From Bacilli bacterium (GTDB taxonomy: Bacteria > Bacillota_I > Bacilli_A > RF39 > UBA660), in NCBI GenBank assembly GCA_022793145.1, contig JAAWCI010000076.1, forward strand, positions 1-6,649: a DNA stretch of 6,649 bases, in the 5' to 3' direction. The notes under the pieces were generated by a model. It was given only the letters and a program-made list of their open reading frames with translations, ran no database searches and had not been told where the DNA came from. This document shows, piece after piece, positions 1-5,715 of this stretch. Both the position numbers and the translations under genes were made by a program. Each line of letters opens with the position of its first letter. The stretch's first letter is position 1.

Positions 1-636
1 GAAACATGTAGTGGGAAACAACTATGGAGAATCATAGGAGTTGTTGAAGGAAATCTAAAATTAATAAGCACAGAATATTATAGTACAGGAGTAGCGTGGG
101 ATACAAGCAATAGTAGTGGTTGGGCAAAACCAGTGACACTGAATACAACATTAGAAAATAATGTATATGAAAATATAGAATGGATCAATTCAAGTACACA
201 AAAAGAATGGATAACAAATGATAGATGGAAATTAGGAGGAATCTCATCAAACTTTTCATTAGTGTATTTTGAGTCAGCAGAGAAAAATAGTAGTTTTACA
301 ACTTCTAATCATATTGGGCTAATGACAGTTACTGATTATGTTTATGCTTCAAGTAATAGTCAATGTAAATCAAATACAGCATTGGAAAATAGTAATTCAT
401 GCGCAGGCAATAACTGGCTGAAAATTTTTTCAGGAAATCCCTACGAATGGACAATGACTCGCTATAGTGGTTATGGTAACACAGCAGGCGCCTATTACAT
501 ATCTTCTTATAGCGCTATCTATTCTAGTTCTGTAGCCAACGCATATAGTGCACGTCCAGTCGTAATTCTTGATTCTGATGTAAAAATAGTAGGAGGAACA
601 GGAACAGAAAGTGATCCATATTTGCTTGGTAAATAA
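1..636 (+). CDS. C-terminal part of a secreted/surface repeat-type protein (5' end outside window)
   Basis: The frame is open from base 1, so the real start lies upstream. A Met codon at 133 is internal, because the conserved-looking piece LWRIIGVVEGNLKLIS lies before it. The visible 211 residues carry three signatures: the LWRIIGVV strand near the start, a YEWTMTRYSGYG segment in the last third, and a C-terminal SARPVVILDSDVKIVGGTGTESDPYLL ending split between conserved RPVV and the GTGTESDPY motif. I recall this combination (W-R-I-I-G... RPVV-L-S-V-I-GGxGT-PY-L) from extracellular proteins of gut Bacilli, some with pilin-like N-termini and perhaps related to DUF6273. That is from memory and unverified. 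A Cys pair (SQCKSN...NSCAGN) could form an exported disulfide. The stretch at about 461-560 is rich in Tyr, Ser, Ala and Gly and clearly poorer in A than the rest of the gene. Function is unknown; surface exposure is inferred. Confidence 0.75.
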   Translation, partial: ETCSGKQLWRIIGVVEGNLKLISTEYYSTGVAWDTSNSSGWAKPVTLNTTLENNVYENIEWINSSTQKEWITNDRWKLGGISSNFSLVYFESAEKNSSFTTSNHIGLMTVTDYVYASSNSQCKSNTALENSNSCAGNNWLKIFSGNPYEWTMTRYSGYGNTAGAYYISSYSAIYSSSVANAYSARPVVILDSDVKIVGGTGTESDPYLLGK

Positions 637-680
637 GTTAGCAAATTTTAAAAGAAACTTTTATTTTAGAGATATTAAAG

Positions 681-710
681 AAACTGCTGATTATTCATCA
701 ACAGTTTTTT
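681..710. terminator. Bidirectional intrinsic terminator between convergent genes
   Basis: The arms AAACTGCTGA (681-690) and TCAACAGTTT (698-707) pair over 10 positions with a single C-A mismatch around a 7-nt loop. A T run follows on the plus strand (about six T to 710). On the minus strand the exit side reads TTTCTTTAA, giving a weaker tail. It lies 45 bp after the stop of the surface-protein gene and directly abuts the stop of the convergent minus-strand acetyltransferase gene (712), so it probably ends both transcripts. Confidence 0.75.
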
Positions 711-711
711 A

Positions 712-1371
712 TTATTCATCTTTTTTTTCATAAATAACTTTTTTTTCATAAGGATGATTTATAGTGCCAGTTTCAAAGAGAAATATATGTCCTTTTTGAC
801 TTGTTGGCATAATTAAAAATCTTCTTTTATCTGTTTGCATTTTTCCATCAATTCTAATAAAGCTACAAGATTGAATTGGAATATTACCATTTTTGTATAA
901 ATTGTCATATCCTAGCCTTATACAAAGGTGTTCTGACTTAGATCCAGTAGCAGAAATTCTTAAATAAATAAAATCAATTTGATTGTTAGTAGCGATCTTA
1001 TTGATTATTTGTACTAGGGAAGAGCAAACCATATATTTTCCTCTAAATTCCTTTCTTGTTGCTAGTCCATAAATATAAAAGGAATTAAGTTTCTTTATAT
1101 TTGAATCAAAGAATGGCATATGATCTTTTTTTACTCCTTGCATAATGCCTGCATATCCCATAATTTCCCCACTAGATGTATAGTATCCAAGTGCAAGACC
1201 ATGTTTTAAATATTCATTGTATTCTTCTAGTTTATCTTTTAAGCTTAGGGGCTCACTAAATGGTGGCTCTTTAAAAACATTGATTACTTTTTCAAAATCT
1301 TCAAATTTGTCAATTGGCTTGATGTATCCATATGGCATGGGGATTAAATTCATGTTATATAATTTATTCAT
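712..1371 (-). CDS. GNAT-like N-acetyltransferase with divergent acetyl-CoA loop
   Basis: The 219-residue product fits the GNAT fold: a beta4 strand NSFYIYGLATRKEFRGK (about 97-112), a helix SSLVQIINKIA (117-127), strand DFIYLRISA (133-141), and a motif-B-like SEHLCIRLGYDNLY (146-159) matching the usual 'A..LYxxLGF' helix and turn. GNAT enzymes move an acetyl group from acetyl-CoA to an amine; the substrate here cannot be told. The pyrophosphate-binding loop normally reads R/Q-x-x-G-x-G/A, but here it is R110-G-K-Y113-M-V115, so both loop glycines are replaced. Binding may be weakened, or the donor may differ. The ATG start is supported by AAAGGAGA (1378-1385) six bases upstream, inside the end of the M20 gene. 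The two genes overlap by ATGA (1368-1371), which implies one transcript and coupled translation. The acetyltransferase superfamily call is fairly secure; any specific role is not. Confidence 0.8.
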   Translation of the reverse strand: MNKLYNMNLIPMPYGYIKPIDKFEDFEKVINVFKEPPFSEPLSLKDKLEEYNEYLKHGLALGYYTSSGEIMGYAGIMQGVKKDHMPFFDSNIKKLNSFYIYGLATRKEFRGKYMVCSSLVQIINKIATNNQIDFIYLRISATGSKSEHLCIRLGYDNLYKNGNIPIQSCSFIRIDGKMQTDKRRFLIMPTSQKGHIFLFETGTINHPYEKKVIYEKKDE

Positions 1372-2432
1372 TTTATCTCTCCTTTATTTATAAAGTGTTC
1401 ATATATTTTATATAGTAAAACTAATGAATCAATAGTTACATATTCTTTTTCTGAATGTGGAAAATCACCTATTGGATTCATAATAATAGTGGGTATATTT
1501 TTATCACAAAAATAAATTGCATCAGAAGTGGACGTTATTTTTTTATATTTAGGGTTTTGCCCTAAAATTTTTTTACAACTTTTTAGATATGATATCACAT
1601 TATAATTCTTTGTATTTGTAGTAAAAATAGGACCCTCTGCGATGATTGTAACTTGAATATTAGGGTTCTCTTTTTTTATAAACTTTATGATATTTTCAGG
1701 TTTGTCATTTGCTGTATATCGAATATCTAAAATCATAGAAGCATTTGAAGGAACCTGATTATAGGCGTTTCCTCCTTTTAGCTTTGTTAATGTAATTGAT
1801 GTTCTATAGTCTTTTTCACTTAATGGTAGTGGATATTGCTTAATCATTTTGTTGTAAAGTTCATATAAGCTAGTAATTGCATTAACGCCTAAAAATGGAG
1901 TAGAAGCATGGGTGGCAATTGTTTCAATCTCTAATTTTAGTTGTAGCAAGCCTTTCTCTTCAATGACCAAATCAAAGTTAGAACCACCATCTGGAACAAC
2001 TGCTAATTTGATATTTGGGTATAAATCTACAAGTTGTTTTGCACAATTCCCATCGATTTCTTCGTCGCTTGTAATGAAAAGAGCAACATTTTTATTTGTT
2101 TTTAAATGATTAAATAATGTTATACAAACACTGACTGCACCTTTCATGTCAATTGCGCCTCTACCATAAATAATATTACCTTTTTTTTGAAATTGATATT
2201 TTTCACATGGAACCACATCAATATGAACACAAAATACAACATCATAGTTTTTTTCTTTTGTATTAGCTATGACAAGTGAAGAAAAACCATTAAAGTAATG
2301 CTTTTCTATTGTCAAATTGGAATTCATTTTAGATGCTATTAAATTAAGTAATTCATCAGTTTTTTGTTTCTCTTTCGATATACTTTTAAAATTAATTAAC
2401 CATTCTAATGTATTTAATATTTCTTTTTCCAT
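1368..2432 (-). CDS. M20-family metallohydrolase (ArgE/DapE/aminoacylase-like peptidase or deacylase)
   Basis: The 354-residue product has the full set of M20 di-zinc residues: H70 and D72 in the VHIDVVP motif, bridging D95 in GRGAIDMKG, catalytic base E124 and ligand E125 in TSDEEID, ligand D148 in VPDGG, and ligand H326 in GDFPHSEKEYV. H175 in THAS and the GGNAYNQVPSNASMILDIR stretch (220-238) mark the lid/dimerisation domain. The length is typical for the family. Members cleave amide bonds in N-acyl amino acids, succinyl-diaminopimelate, acetylornithine or small peptides; the sequence does not fix which one. No signal peptide is visible, so it should be cytoplasmic. The ATG start has GAAAGGAAA about eight bases upstream (core 2441-2446). 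That site lies immediately after an attenuator T-run, so expression should depend on read-through. It is followed by an overlapping GNAT gene. ArgE and DapE are both possible names; neither is assigned. Confidence 0.9.
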   Translation of the reverse strand: MEKEILNTLEWLINFKSISKEKQKTDELLNLIASKMNSNLTIEKHYFNGFSSLVIANTKEKNYDVVFCVHIDVVPCEKYQFQKKGNIIYGRGAIDMKGAVSVCITLFNHLKTNKNVALFITSDEEIDGNCAKQLVDLYPNIKLAVVPDGGSNFDLVIEEKGLLQLKLEIETIATHASTPFLGVNAITSLYELYNKMIKQYPLPLSEKDYRTSITLTKLKGGNAYNQVPSNASMILDIRYTANDKPENIIKFIKKENPNIQVTIIAEGPIFTTNTKNYNVISYLKSCKKILGQNPKYKKITSTSDAIYFCDKNIPTIIMNPIGDFPHSEKEYVTIDSLVLLYKIYEHFINKGEIK

Positions 2433-2448
2433 AATTTCTTTCCTTTCA

Positions 2449-2481
2449 AAATAAAAACCTATGCTTGTATATGCATAGGTT
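2449..2481 (-). terminator. Attenuator terminator upstream of the M20 gene
   Basis: Reading the minus strand, AACCTATGC (2481-2473) pairs perfectly with GCATAGGTT (2464-2456) around an 8-nt loop ATATACAA. The tail reads TTTATTTT. The M20 ribosome-binding site AAAGGA begins at 2446, so this hairpin sits inside the operon's 5' leader and not at the end of a gene. Seen directly: stem, loop and T-tract. Inferred: that it is conditionally bypassed. Confidence 0.85.
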
Positions 2482-2565
2482 CCTTGAAATTATTTTCCTA
2501 ACGCAGATACAAGCATCACAAATAGTACTTGCATCTACGATTTATTTTAATCGTTTTACAAGTAC

Positions 2566-2607
2566 TCATCGGTAACGTCTGCGATTGTTTTGTAAAAATA
2601 ATTTCAT
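2566..2607 (-). CDS. Arg-rich 13-residue leader peptide (MKLFLQNNRRRYR)
   Basis: ATG at 2607-2605 is preceded by AAGGAAG (2614-2620) with six-base spacing, and the frame closes with TGA at 2568-2566. The peptide MKLFLQNNRRRYR has four Arg in its last five residues, encoded by four different codons (CGC, AGA, CGT, CGA). It lies about 20 bases after the predicted transcript start and its stop codon touches the first attenuator hairpin, the usual layout of a cis-acting leader peptide. The Arg run resembles amino-acid-sensing leaders. The RYR-stop ending also resembles the +x+ motif on which macrolide-bound ribosomes stall (known in ErmD/Msr/Mef-type leaders). The sequence alone does not decide between them. 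The peptide itself probably has no trans function. Confidence 0.75.
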   Translation of the reverse strand: MKLFLQNNRRRYR

Positions 2608-2632
2608 ATAGTTCTTCCTTTCTGTTGAAAGT

Positions 2633-2661
2633 AATATATAATATATTTGATATCTTGTCAA
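2633..2661 (-). promoter_or_regulatory. Sigma-A-type promoter of the leader/M20/GNAT operon
   Basis: On the minus strand a perfect -35 box TTGACA (2661-2656) is followed after 17 bases by TATATT (2638-2633). A purine start near 2626 would give an RNA whose leader-peptide ribosome-binding site begins within about six bases. It is divergent from the promoter at 2693-2720, with 31 bp between the two -35 boxes. Confidence 0.8.
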
Positions 2662-2692
2662 ATTTATGATTTAAATTGTATATGAAAAATCT

Positions 2693-2720
2693 TTGACATT
2701 TATTATTTTTATGATATGAT
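2693..2720 (+). promoter_or_regulatory. Sigma-A-type promoter of the 2736/3272 gene pair
   Basis: TTGACA (2693-2698) is followed after 16 bases by TATGAT (2715-2720). The predicted start, near 2727, lies only about nine bases before the ATG at 2736, so the mRNA would have an extremely short leader. An alternative -10, GATAAT at 2718-2723, gives a less favourable 19-bp spacing. Confidence 0.75.
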
Positions 2721-2726
2721 AATAAT

Positions 2727-2732
2727 GGTGAT
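2727..2732 (+). promoter_or_regulatory. Ribosome-binding site GGTGAT before ATG 2736
   Basis: There is no AGGAGG core. GGTGAT matches the 3' half of the extended Shine-Dalgarno complement (AAGGAGGTGAT) and is in correct register: its second G, aligned with the final G of AGGAGG, is seven bases from the ATG. It falls almost at the predicted transcript start, so initiation may be weak or nearly leaderless. Confidence 0.5.
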
Positions 2733-2735
2733 AAT

Positions 2736-3275
2736 ATGGTAGAAGAAATTGAAGCAGTTTTAAATGGAAACCAAAATTTGACACAAGACTTAAAGATGAA
2801 TTTTTTAGAACTTGTTGTAATTTTTCAAAAACAGTTTCCTACAATATCACTTGAAAACTTAAAAAATCGATTACAAACTTTAAAGATTGATAAATTAAAT
2901 CGGTATGTATCATCAGAAGTTTCTAAATATGATCCTGTTTTAAATACTTTAATGATAAACGAGGAAAGACTGGTAAAAGATGTGGATGCGAAACATGTTT
3001 TAATGTACGAATTATTATCAATGATAACAGCAAAGGATAATTATACAGGGTTTAATTTTAATCATCAGTTTGAAGCTTTAAATATTGGATATACTGAGAT
3101 TTTAACAAATTATTTAGTTGGAAATGAAACTGAGGATTTTGTTCATGCTGATGAGATTGTTGCTACTAATTTAATTTCTATATCAATTGGAAATGATATT
3201 TTACTACATGCTTTTTTTAATAATGATTATATGACATTAACAAAAAGTTTAATAGATGCGGGGATAGAGCTATGA
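2736..3275 (+). CDS. Protein of unknown function, possibly a degenerate metallopeptidase-like fold
   Basis: The 179-residue product is soluble and largely helical by composition, with no signal peptide or membrane segment. I do not recognise it as a named family. One thing stands out. The segment YDPVLNTLMINEERL (65-79), then KHVLMYELLSMIT (86-98), then EALNIGYTEILTNYLVG (113-129) follows the order seen in some zinc metallopeptidases: a surface strand, an HExxH helix, then an 'ALNEG.TE' helix. Here the histidines are missing (YELLS in place of HExxH) and the third-ligand Glu is Ile (NIG). If related, it would be a catalytically dead version. This is a weak analogy by eye. The start is the first ATG after the promoter. 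It overlaps the next gene by ATGA (3272-3275), so the two are probably co-translated. Confidence 0.75.
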   Translation: MVEEIEAVLNGNQNLTQDLKMNFLELVVIFQKQFPTISLENLKNRLQTLKIDKLNRYVSSEVSKYDPVLNTLMINEERLVKDVDAKHVLMYELLSMITAKDNYTGFNFNHQFEALNIGYTEILTNYLVGNETEDFVHADEIVATNLISISIGNDILLHAFFNNDYMTLTKSLIDAGIEL

Positions 3276-3544
3276 TAGGATTAATGAATTATAATATTTC
3301 TAGAACAGAAACTGGAAGAAGTCAGCTGGCAAGTATTCAAATTGCTTATTTAAACAGTTTAGCAGGTAAAAATTTAACTCTAGAGCAAATAGAACAAATA
3401 GAACGTATGTTGATAACAAATCCAAATATGATGGATAATCCAACTATGTATCTAGGGTTGGAGAGAGTACAGGCAGAGCTTGAATTGCTAAAAAATTCTG
3501 TTTTAACGAATAGCTCTACAATTGCAGAGAACTATACAAGATAG
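3272..3544 (+). CDS. Small helical protein of unknown function
   Basis: The 90-residue product has no signal peptide, membrane segment or recognisable catalytic motif. It appears helical: LTLEQIEQIERMLI (35-48) and LGLERVQAELELLKNSVL (61-78) have the heptad-like spacing of amphipathic helices, separated by a Asn/Met-rich turn. The ATG overlaps the stop of the preceding gene (ATGA) and has only a weak upstream purine tract (GGGGA near 3260), so translation is likely coupled. An alternative ATG at residue 5 (3284) is possible, preceded by AGGA but at short spacing. The TAG stop lies inside the stem of the terminator that follows. It probably works with the gene at 2736, perhaps as a binding partner; that is inference from the overlap only. 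Confidence 0.75.
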   Translation: MIGLMNYNISRTETGRSQLASIQIAYLNSLAGKNLTLEQIEQIERMLITNPNMMDNPTMYLGLERVQAELELLKNSVLTNSSTIAENYTR

Positions 3545-3562
3545 ACCAAAAGGTCTTTTTTT
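3543..3562 (+). terminator. Intrinsic terminator of the 2736/3272 operon
   Basis: AGACC (3543-3547) pairs with GGTCT (3552-3556) around an AAAA loop and is followed by six more T (3557-3562). The stem is short (5 bp), but position and T-run are typical. The stem overlaps the last bases of the TAG stop codon. Confidence 0.75.
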
Positions 3563-3594
3563 GTAAACCAACTTTTAAAAAGTATGTAGTTAGT

Positions 3595-3623
3595 TTGATA
3601 AATAGAGGGAATCGTGGTATACT
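3595..3623 (+). promoter_or_regulatory. Promoter of the ltaS-like operon, with extended -10
   Basis: TTGATA (3595-3600), 17-base spacer, TATACT (3618-3623). A TG dinucleotide one base upstream of the -10 (3615-3616) makes an extended -10 element. The predicted start is near 3630, giving a leader of about 24 bases. No operator or riboswitch is evident. Confidence 0.8.
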
Positions 3624-3639
3624 TTTTAGTGATTGATGT

Positions 3640-3646
3640 GAGGTGA
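3640..3646 (+). promoter_or_regulatory. Ribosome-binding site that fixes a TTG start
   Basis: GAGGTGA lies seven bases before TTG at 3654. No ATG or GTG in that frame is correctly placed, and the next in-frame Met falls well inside the membrane domain, so TTG is the start codon of the ltaS-like gene. Confidence 0.8.
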
Positions 3647-3653
3647 AAATAAA

Positions 3654-5705
3654 TTGAAGAAAGTAGCAGAACGAACTTCTTATTATTTGAAACAAGCAAG
3701 AAATAACTCTGTAAGTTATGTTAAAACGAATATATTATTTAGTACATTTATTATCACTTCTGTATTAAATGCGACATTACTTCGTTTTTTAACTGTAAAA
3801 AATTATTTTGATTTTAGACCTGTTTTGGCAGATCTAAGTGTTGTATTATTAATTGGGGCATTAGGGTATTTTTTTAAACCGAAAAATCAGTTTAAATACT
3901 TTTTTTCATGGTCTATCTTTTTTACTTTAATTTGTATTATCAATTCAATGTATTATACCAATTATATATCATTTGTATCTGCATCTTTAGTTACTACAGC
4001 TTTACAACTTCGAACTGTAGGAGATGCAGTTGTTCAAAATGTCATGGAATTAAAAGACTTTGCTTATCTATGGCAAATAGTAGCGATGGTTTTTGTAAAT
4101 CAAGCTTTGAAAAAGAAGGACTATTATATAAAGGTATCAAAAGTAGAAAAAGGAAAAATTAGAGCATTAAATACTTTAGTGGCAGGCTTAATTACACTTG
4201 GTTTCTTTATTTCTATGTTAAATAGTACTGATATCAGTCGTTTAGGAAAGCAATGGAATAGAGAATTTATCGTGACTCGCTATGGTTTATATACATATCA
4301 GGCAAATGATTTGGTTGCAAGTATTCGCCCACAAATTAGTCCACTTTTTGGATATGATGAAAAAGCAAAAGCATTTAGAGAATACTATAGTAATAAAGAT
4401 ACTACTTCTACTAAAAATAAATATACGGATGTATTTAAAGGAAAAAATGTTATTGTGATTCATGCAGAAAGTATGCAAAGTTTTTTGATAAACGCAGAGT
4501 TTAATGGAGAACAGGTGACTCCTACTTTAAATAAATTATCTAGCGAAGGATTATATTTTTCAAATTTTTATGCTCAAGATAGCGTTGGTACAAGCAGTGA
4601 TAGTGAATTTACATTTAATACTTCATTAATGCCAACTACAAGTGGAACCGTGTTTGTAAACTATTTTGATCGGGAATATATTACAATTCCCAAGCTATTA
4701 AAAGAGCAAGGATATTATACTTTTAGTATGCACGGAAATAATGGCTCAATGTGGAATAGAAATGTTGTGCATCCAAATTTAGGATATGATTATTTTTTCA
4801 ATTATAAAAAGGATTTTGAAATAGATGAAAAAATAGGATTGGGTCTTTCTGATAAATCATTTTTTAGACAAGCTGTTCCTAAAATATCAAAAATTAATGA
4901 GGAAAATAAAAATTTCTATGGGGTCTTAATTATGCTTAGTAATCATACTCCTTTTAATGATAAGGGAAAACCTTATAGTGATTTTGAAGTAGATTATAAA
5001 TATGAGCATATTAATGAAGAAACAGGAGAAACAGAAATTGCAAGTGTTCCATATTTAGAAGGAACAAAATTAGGAAATTATATTAAATCAGCACATTATG
5101 CCGATGAAGCATTAGGACAGTTTATAGAAGATATGGATGAAGCTGGGTTACTTGAAAATACAGTTCTTGTAATTTATGGAGACCATGATGCAAAATTGAA
5201 AAAATCAGAGTTTGAGCGTTATTATAATTTTGATCCAGAAACGCATACAACTTTGAGTAAAGATGATCCAAACTATAAAGAGTATGGATTCTATCAAGAA
5301 GAATTAAATAGAAAAGTTCCATTTATTATTTGGACAAAAGATAATAAGTATCAAGAAGAGATTACTGAAGTGATGGGAATGTATGATGTGCTACCAACTT
5401 TGGGGAATATGTTCGGTTTTAATAGTCCTTATGCATTAGGACATGATATTTTCAGTGTAGATGAAAATGTTGTTGTTTTTCCTGATGGAAACTGGTTAAC
5501 AAATAAAATATATTATAATTCTCAGGGGGACGCTTATTATAATTTAAAGCCAGAAGAGCCTGTTAGTATTGAATATATGAATCATTATAGTGAGCATGCA
5601 GAAAAAGTGATTTCTATTTCAGATTCTATTATTGTTTATGATTTGATAAAGAAGACACAAGAAAAAGCATTGGAAGAAGAGTTATTAAGAACTGGCAATA
5701 GATAG
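3654..5705 (+). CDS. ltaS: Lipoteichoic acid synthase (LtaS-type phosphoglycerol transferase)
   Basis: The 683-residue product has an N-terminal membrane domain with about five hydrophobic segments (near 27-46, 58-74, 82-100, 136-150, 170-190), a linker, and an extracellular sulfatase-fold domain from about 260. LtaS enzymes build the polyglycerolphosphate chain of lipoteichoic acid outside the membrane, using phosphatidylglycerol as donor. The catalytic set is intact: metal ligand E272 in HAES, nucleophile T313 in VGTSSDSEF, H360 and W367-N-R369 in the MHGNNGSMWNR motif, H431 in SNHTPF, and ligands D510-H511 in YGDHD. It is slightly longer than the roughly 640-650 residues of well-studied LtaS, with an acidic C-terminal tail (about 640-683). 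The start is TTG with GAGGTGA upstream. Its own promoter precedes it, and the next gene follows after 10 bp. It could be a paralogue such as a primase or stress form (LtaP/YfnI/YqgS-like); the family call itself is firm. Confidence 0.93.
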   Translation: MKKVAERTSYYLKQARNNSVSYVKTNILFSTFIITSVLNATLLRFLTVKNYFDFRPVLADLSVVLLIGALGYFFKPKNQFKYFFSWSIFFTLICIINSMYYTNYISFVSASLVTTALQLRTVGDAVVQNVMELKDFAYLWQIVAMVFVNQALKKKDYYIKVSKVEKGKIRALNTLVAGLITLGFFISMLNSTDISRLGKQWNREFIVTRYGLYTYQANDLVASIRPQISPLFGYDEKAKAFREYYSNKDTTSTKNKYTDVFKGKNVIVIHAESMQSFLINAEFNGEQVTPTLNKLSSEGLYFSNFYAQDSVGTSSDSEFTFNTSLMPTTSGTVFVNYFDREYITIPKLLKEQGYYTFSMHGNNGSMWNRNVVHPNLGYDYFFNYKKDFEIDEKIGLGLSDKSFFRQAVPKISKINEENKNFYGVLIMLSNHTPFNDKGKPYSDFEVDYKYEHINEETGETEIASVPYLEGTKLGNYIKSAHYADEALGQFIEDMDEAGLLENTVLVIYGDHDAKLKKSEFERYYNFDPETHTTLSKDDPNYKEYGFYQEELNRKVPFIIWTKDNKYQEEITEVMGMYDVLPTLGNMFGFNSPYALGHDIFSVDENVVVFPDGNWLTNKIYYNSQGDAYYNLKPEEPVSIEYMNHYSEHAEKVISISDSIIVYDLIKKTQEKALEEELLRTGNR

Positions 5706-5715
5706 GAGCATAAAT

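Larger units (their letters stand above)
2449..2626 (-). promoter_or_regulatory. Leader-peptide attenuator with competing hairpins
   Basis: Between the predicted transcript start (about 2626) and the M20 gene, the minus-strand RNA can form four structures that compete. Hairpin A pairs AGTACTTG (2566-2559) with CAAGTACT (2531-2524), continued by ACGATT (2554-2549) with AATCGT (2542-2537). Hairpin B pairs 2539-2526 with 2515-2502: 14 pairs including three G-U, 10-nt loop. Antiterminator C pairs ATGCTTGTAT (2516-2507) perfectly with ATACAAGCAT (2470-2461), with extra TAGG (2500-2497) to CCTA (2479-2476). Terminator T is 2481-2456. A excludes B, B excludes C, and C excludes T. Hairpin A starts with the last base of the leader-peptide stop codon. 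Inference: a ribosome finishing the peptide blocks A, allowing B and then T (off). A ribosome stalled at Arg9-Arg10, or absent, allows A and then C (on). No riboswitch or T-box hallmark was recognised. Confidence 0.75.

Noticed and set aside
1912..2109. Plus-strand ORF of 65 codons
   Set aside because: It lies antisense to the conserved core of the M20 gene, has no ribosome-binding site or recognisable product, and is a shadow.
2569..2577. RYR-stop as a firm macrolide-stalling call
   Set aside because: A ribosome stalled there would cover the first hairpin arm and, in the pairing model, favour termination. The downstream genes are also not recognised resistance genes. Kept only as an alternative.
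2661..2677. AATTTA-TGATT-TAAATT inverted repeat between the divergent promoters
   Set aside because: It consists only of A and T in its arms and is expected by chance in this composition; not strong enough to call an operator.
2433..2735. T-box, metabolite riboswitch or 6S-like RNA as the explanation of the structured leader
   Set aside because: No T-box sequence (AGGGTGGNACCGCG-type) or known aptamer core was seen. A translated leader peptide plus exclusive hairpins explains the structure better.
3908..4162. Plus-strand ORF of 84 codons inside the ltaS-like gene
   Set aside because: It is an out-of-frame reading of the membrane domain, with Cys/Tyr-rich low-complexity translation and no initiation signal.
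4287..5322. Two minus-strand ORFs (4287-4478 and 5122-5322)
   Set aside because: Both are antisense to the sulfatase domain, whose catalytic motifs are intact; neither has a promoter or ribosome-binding site.
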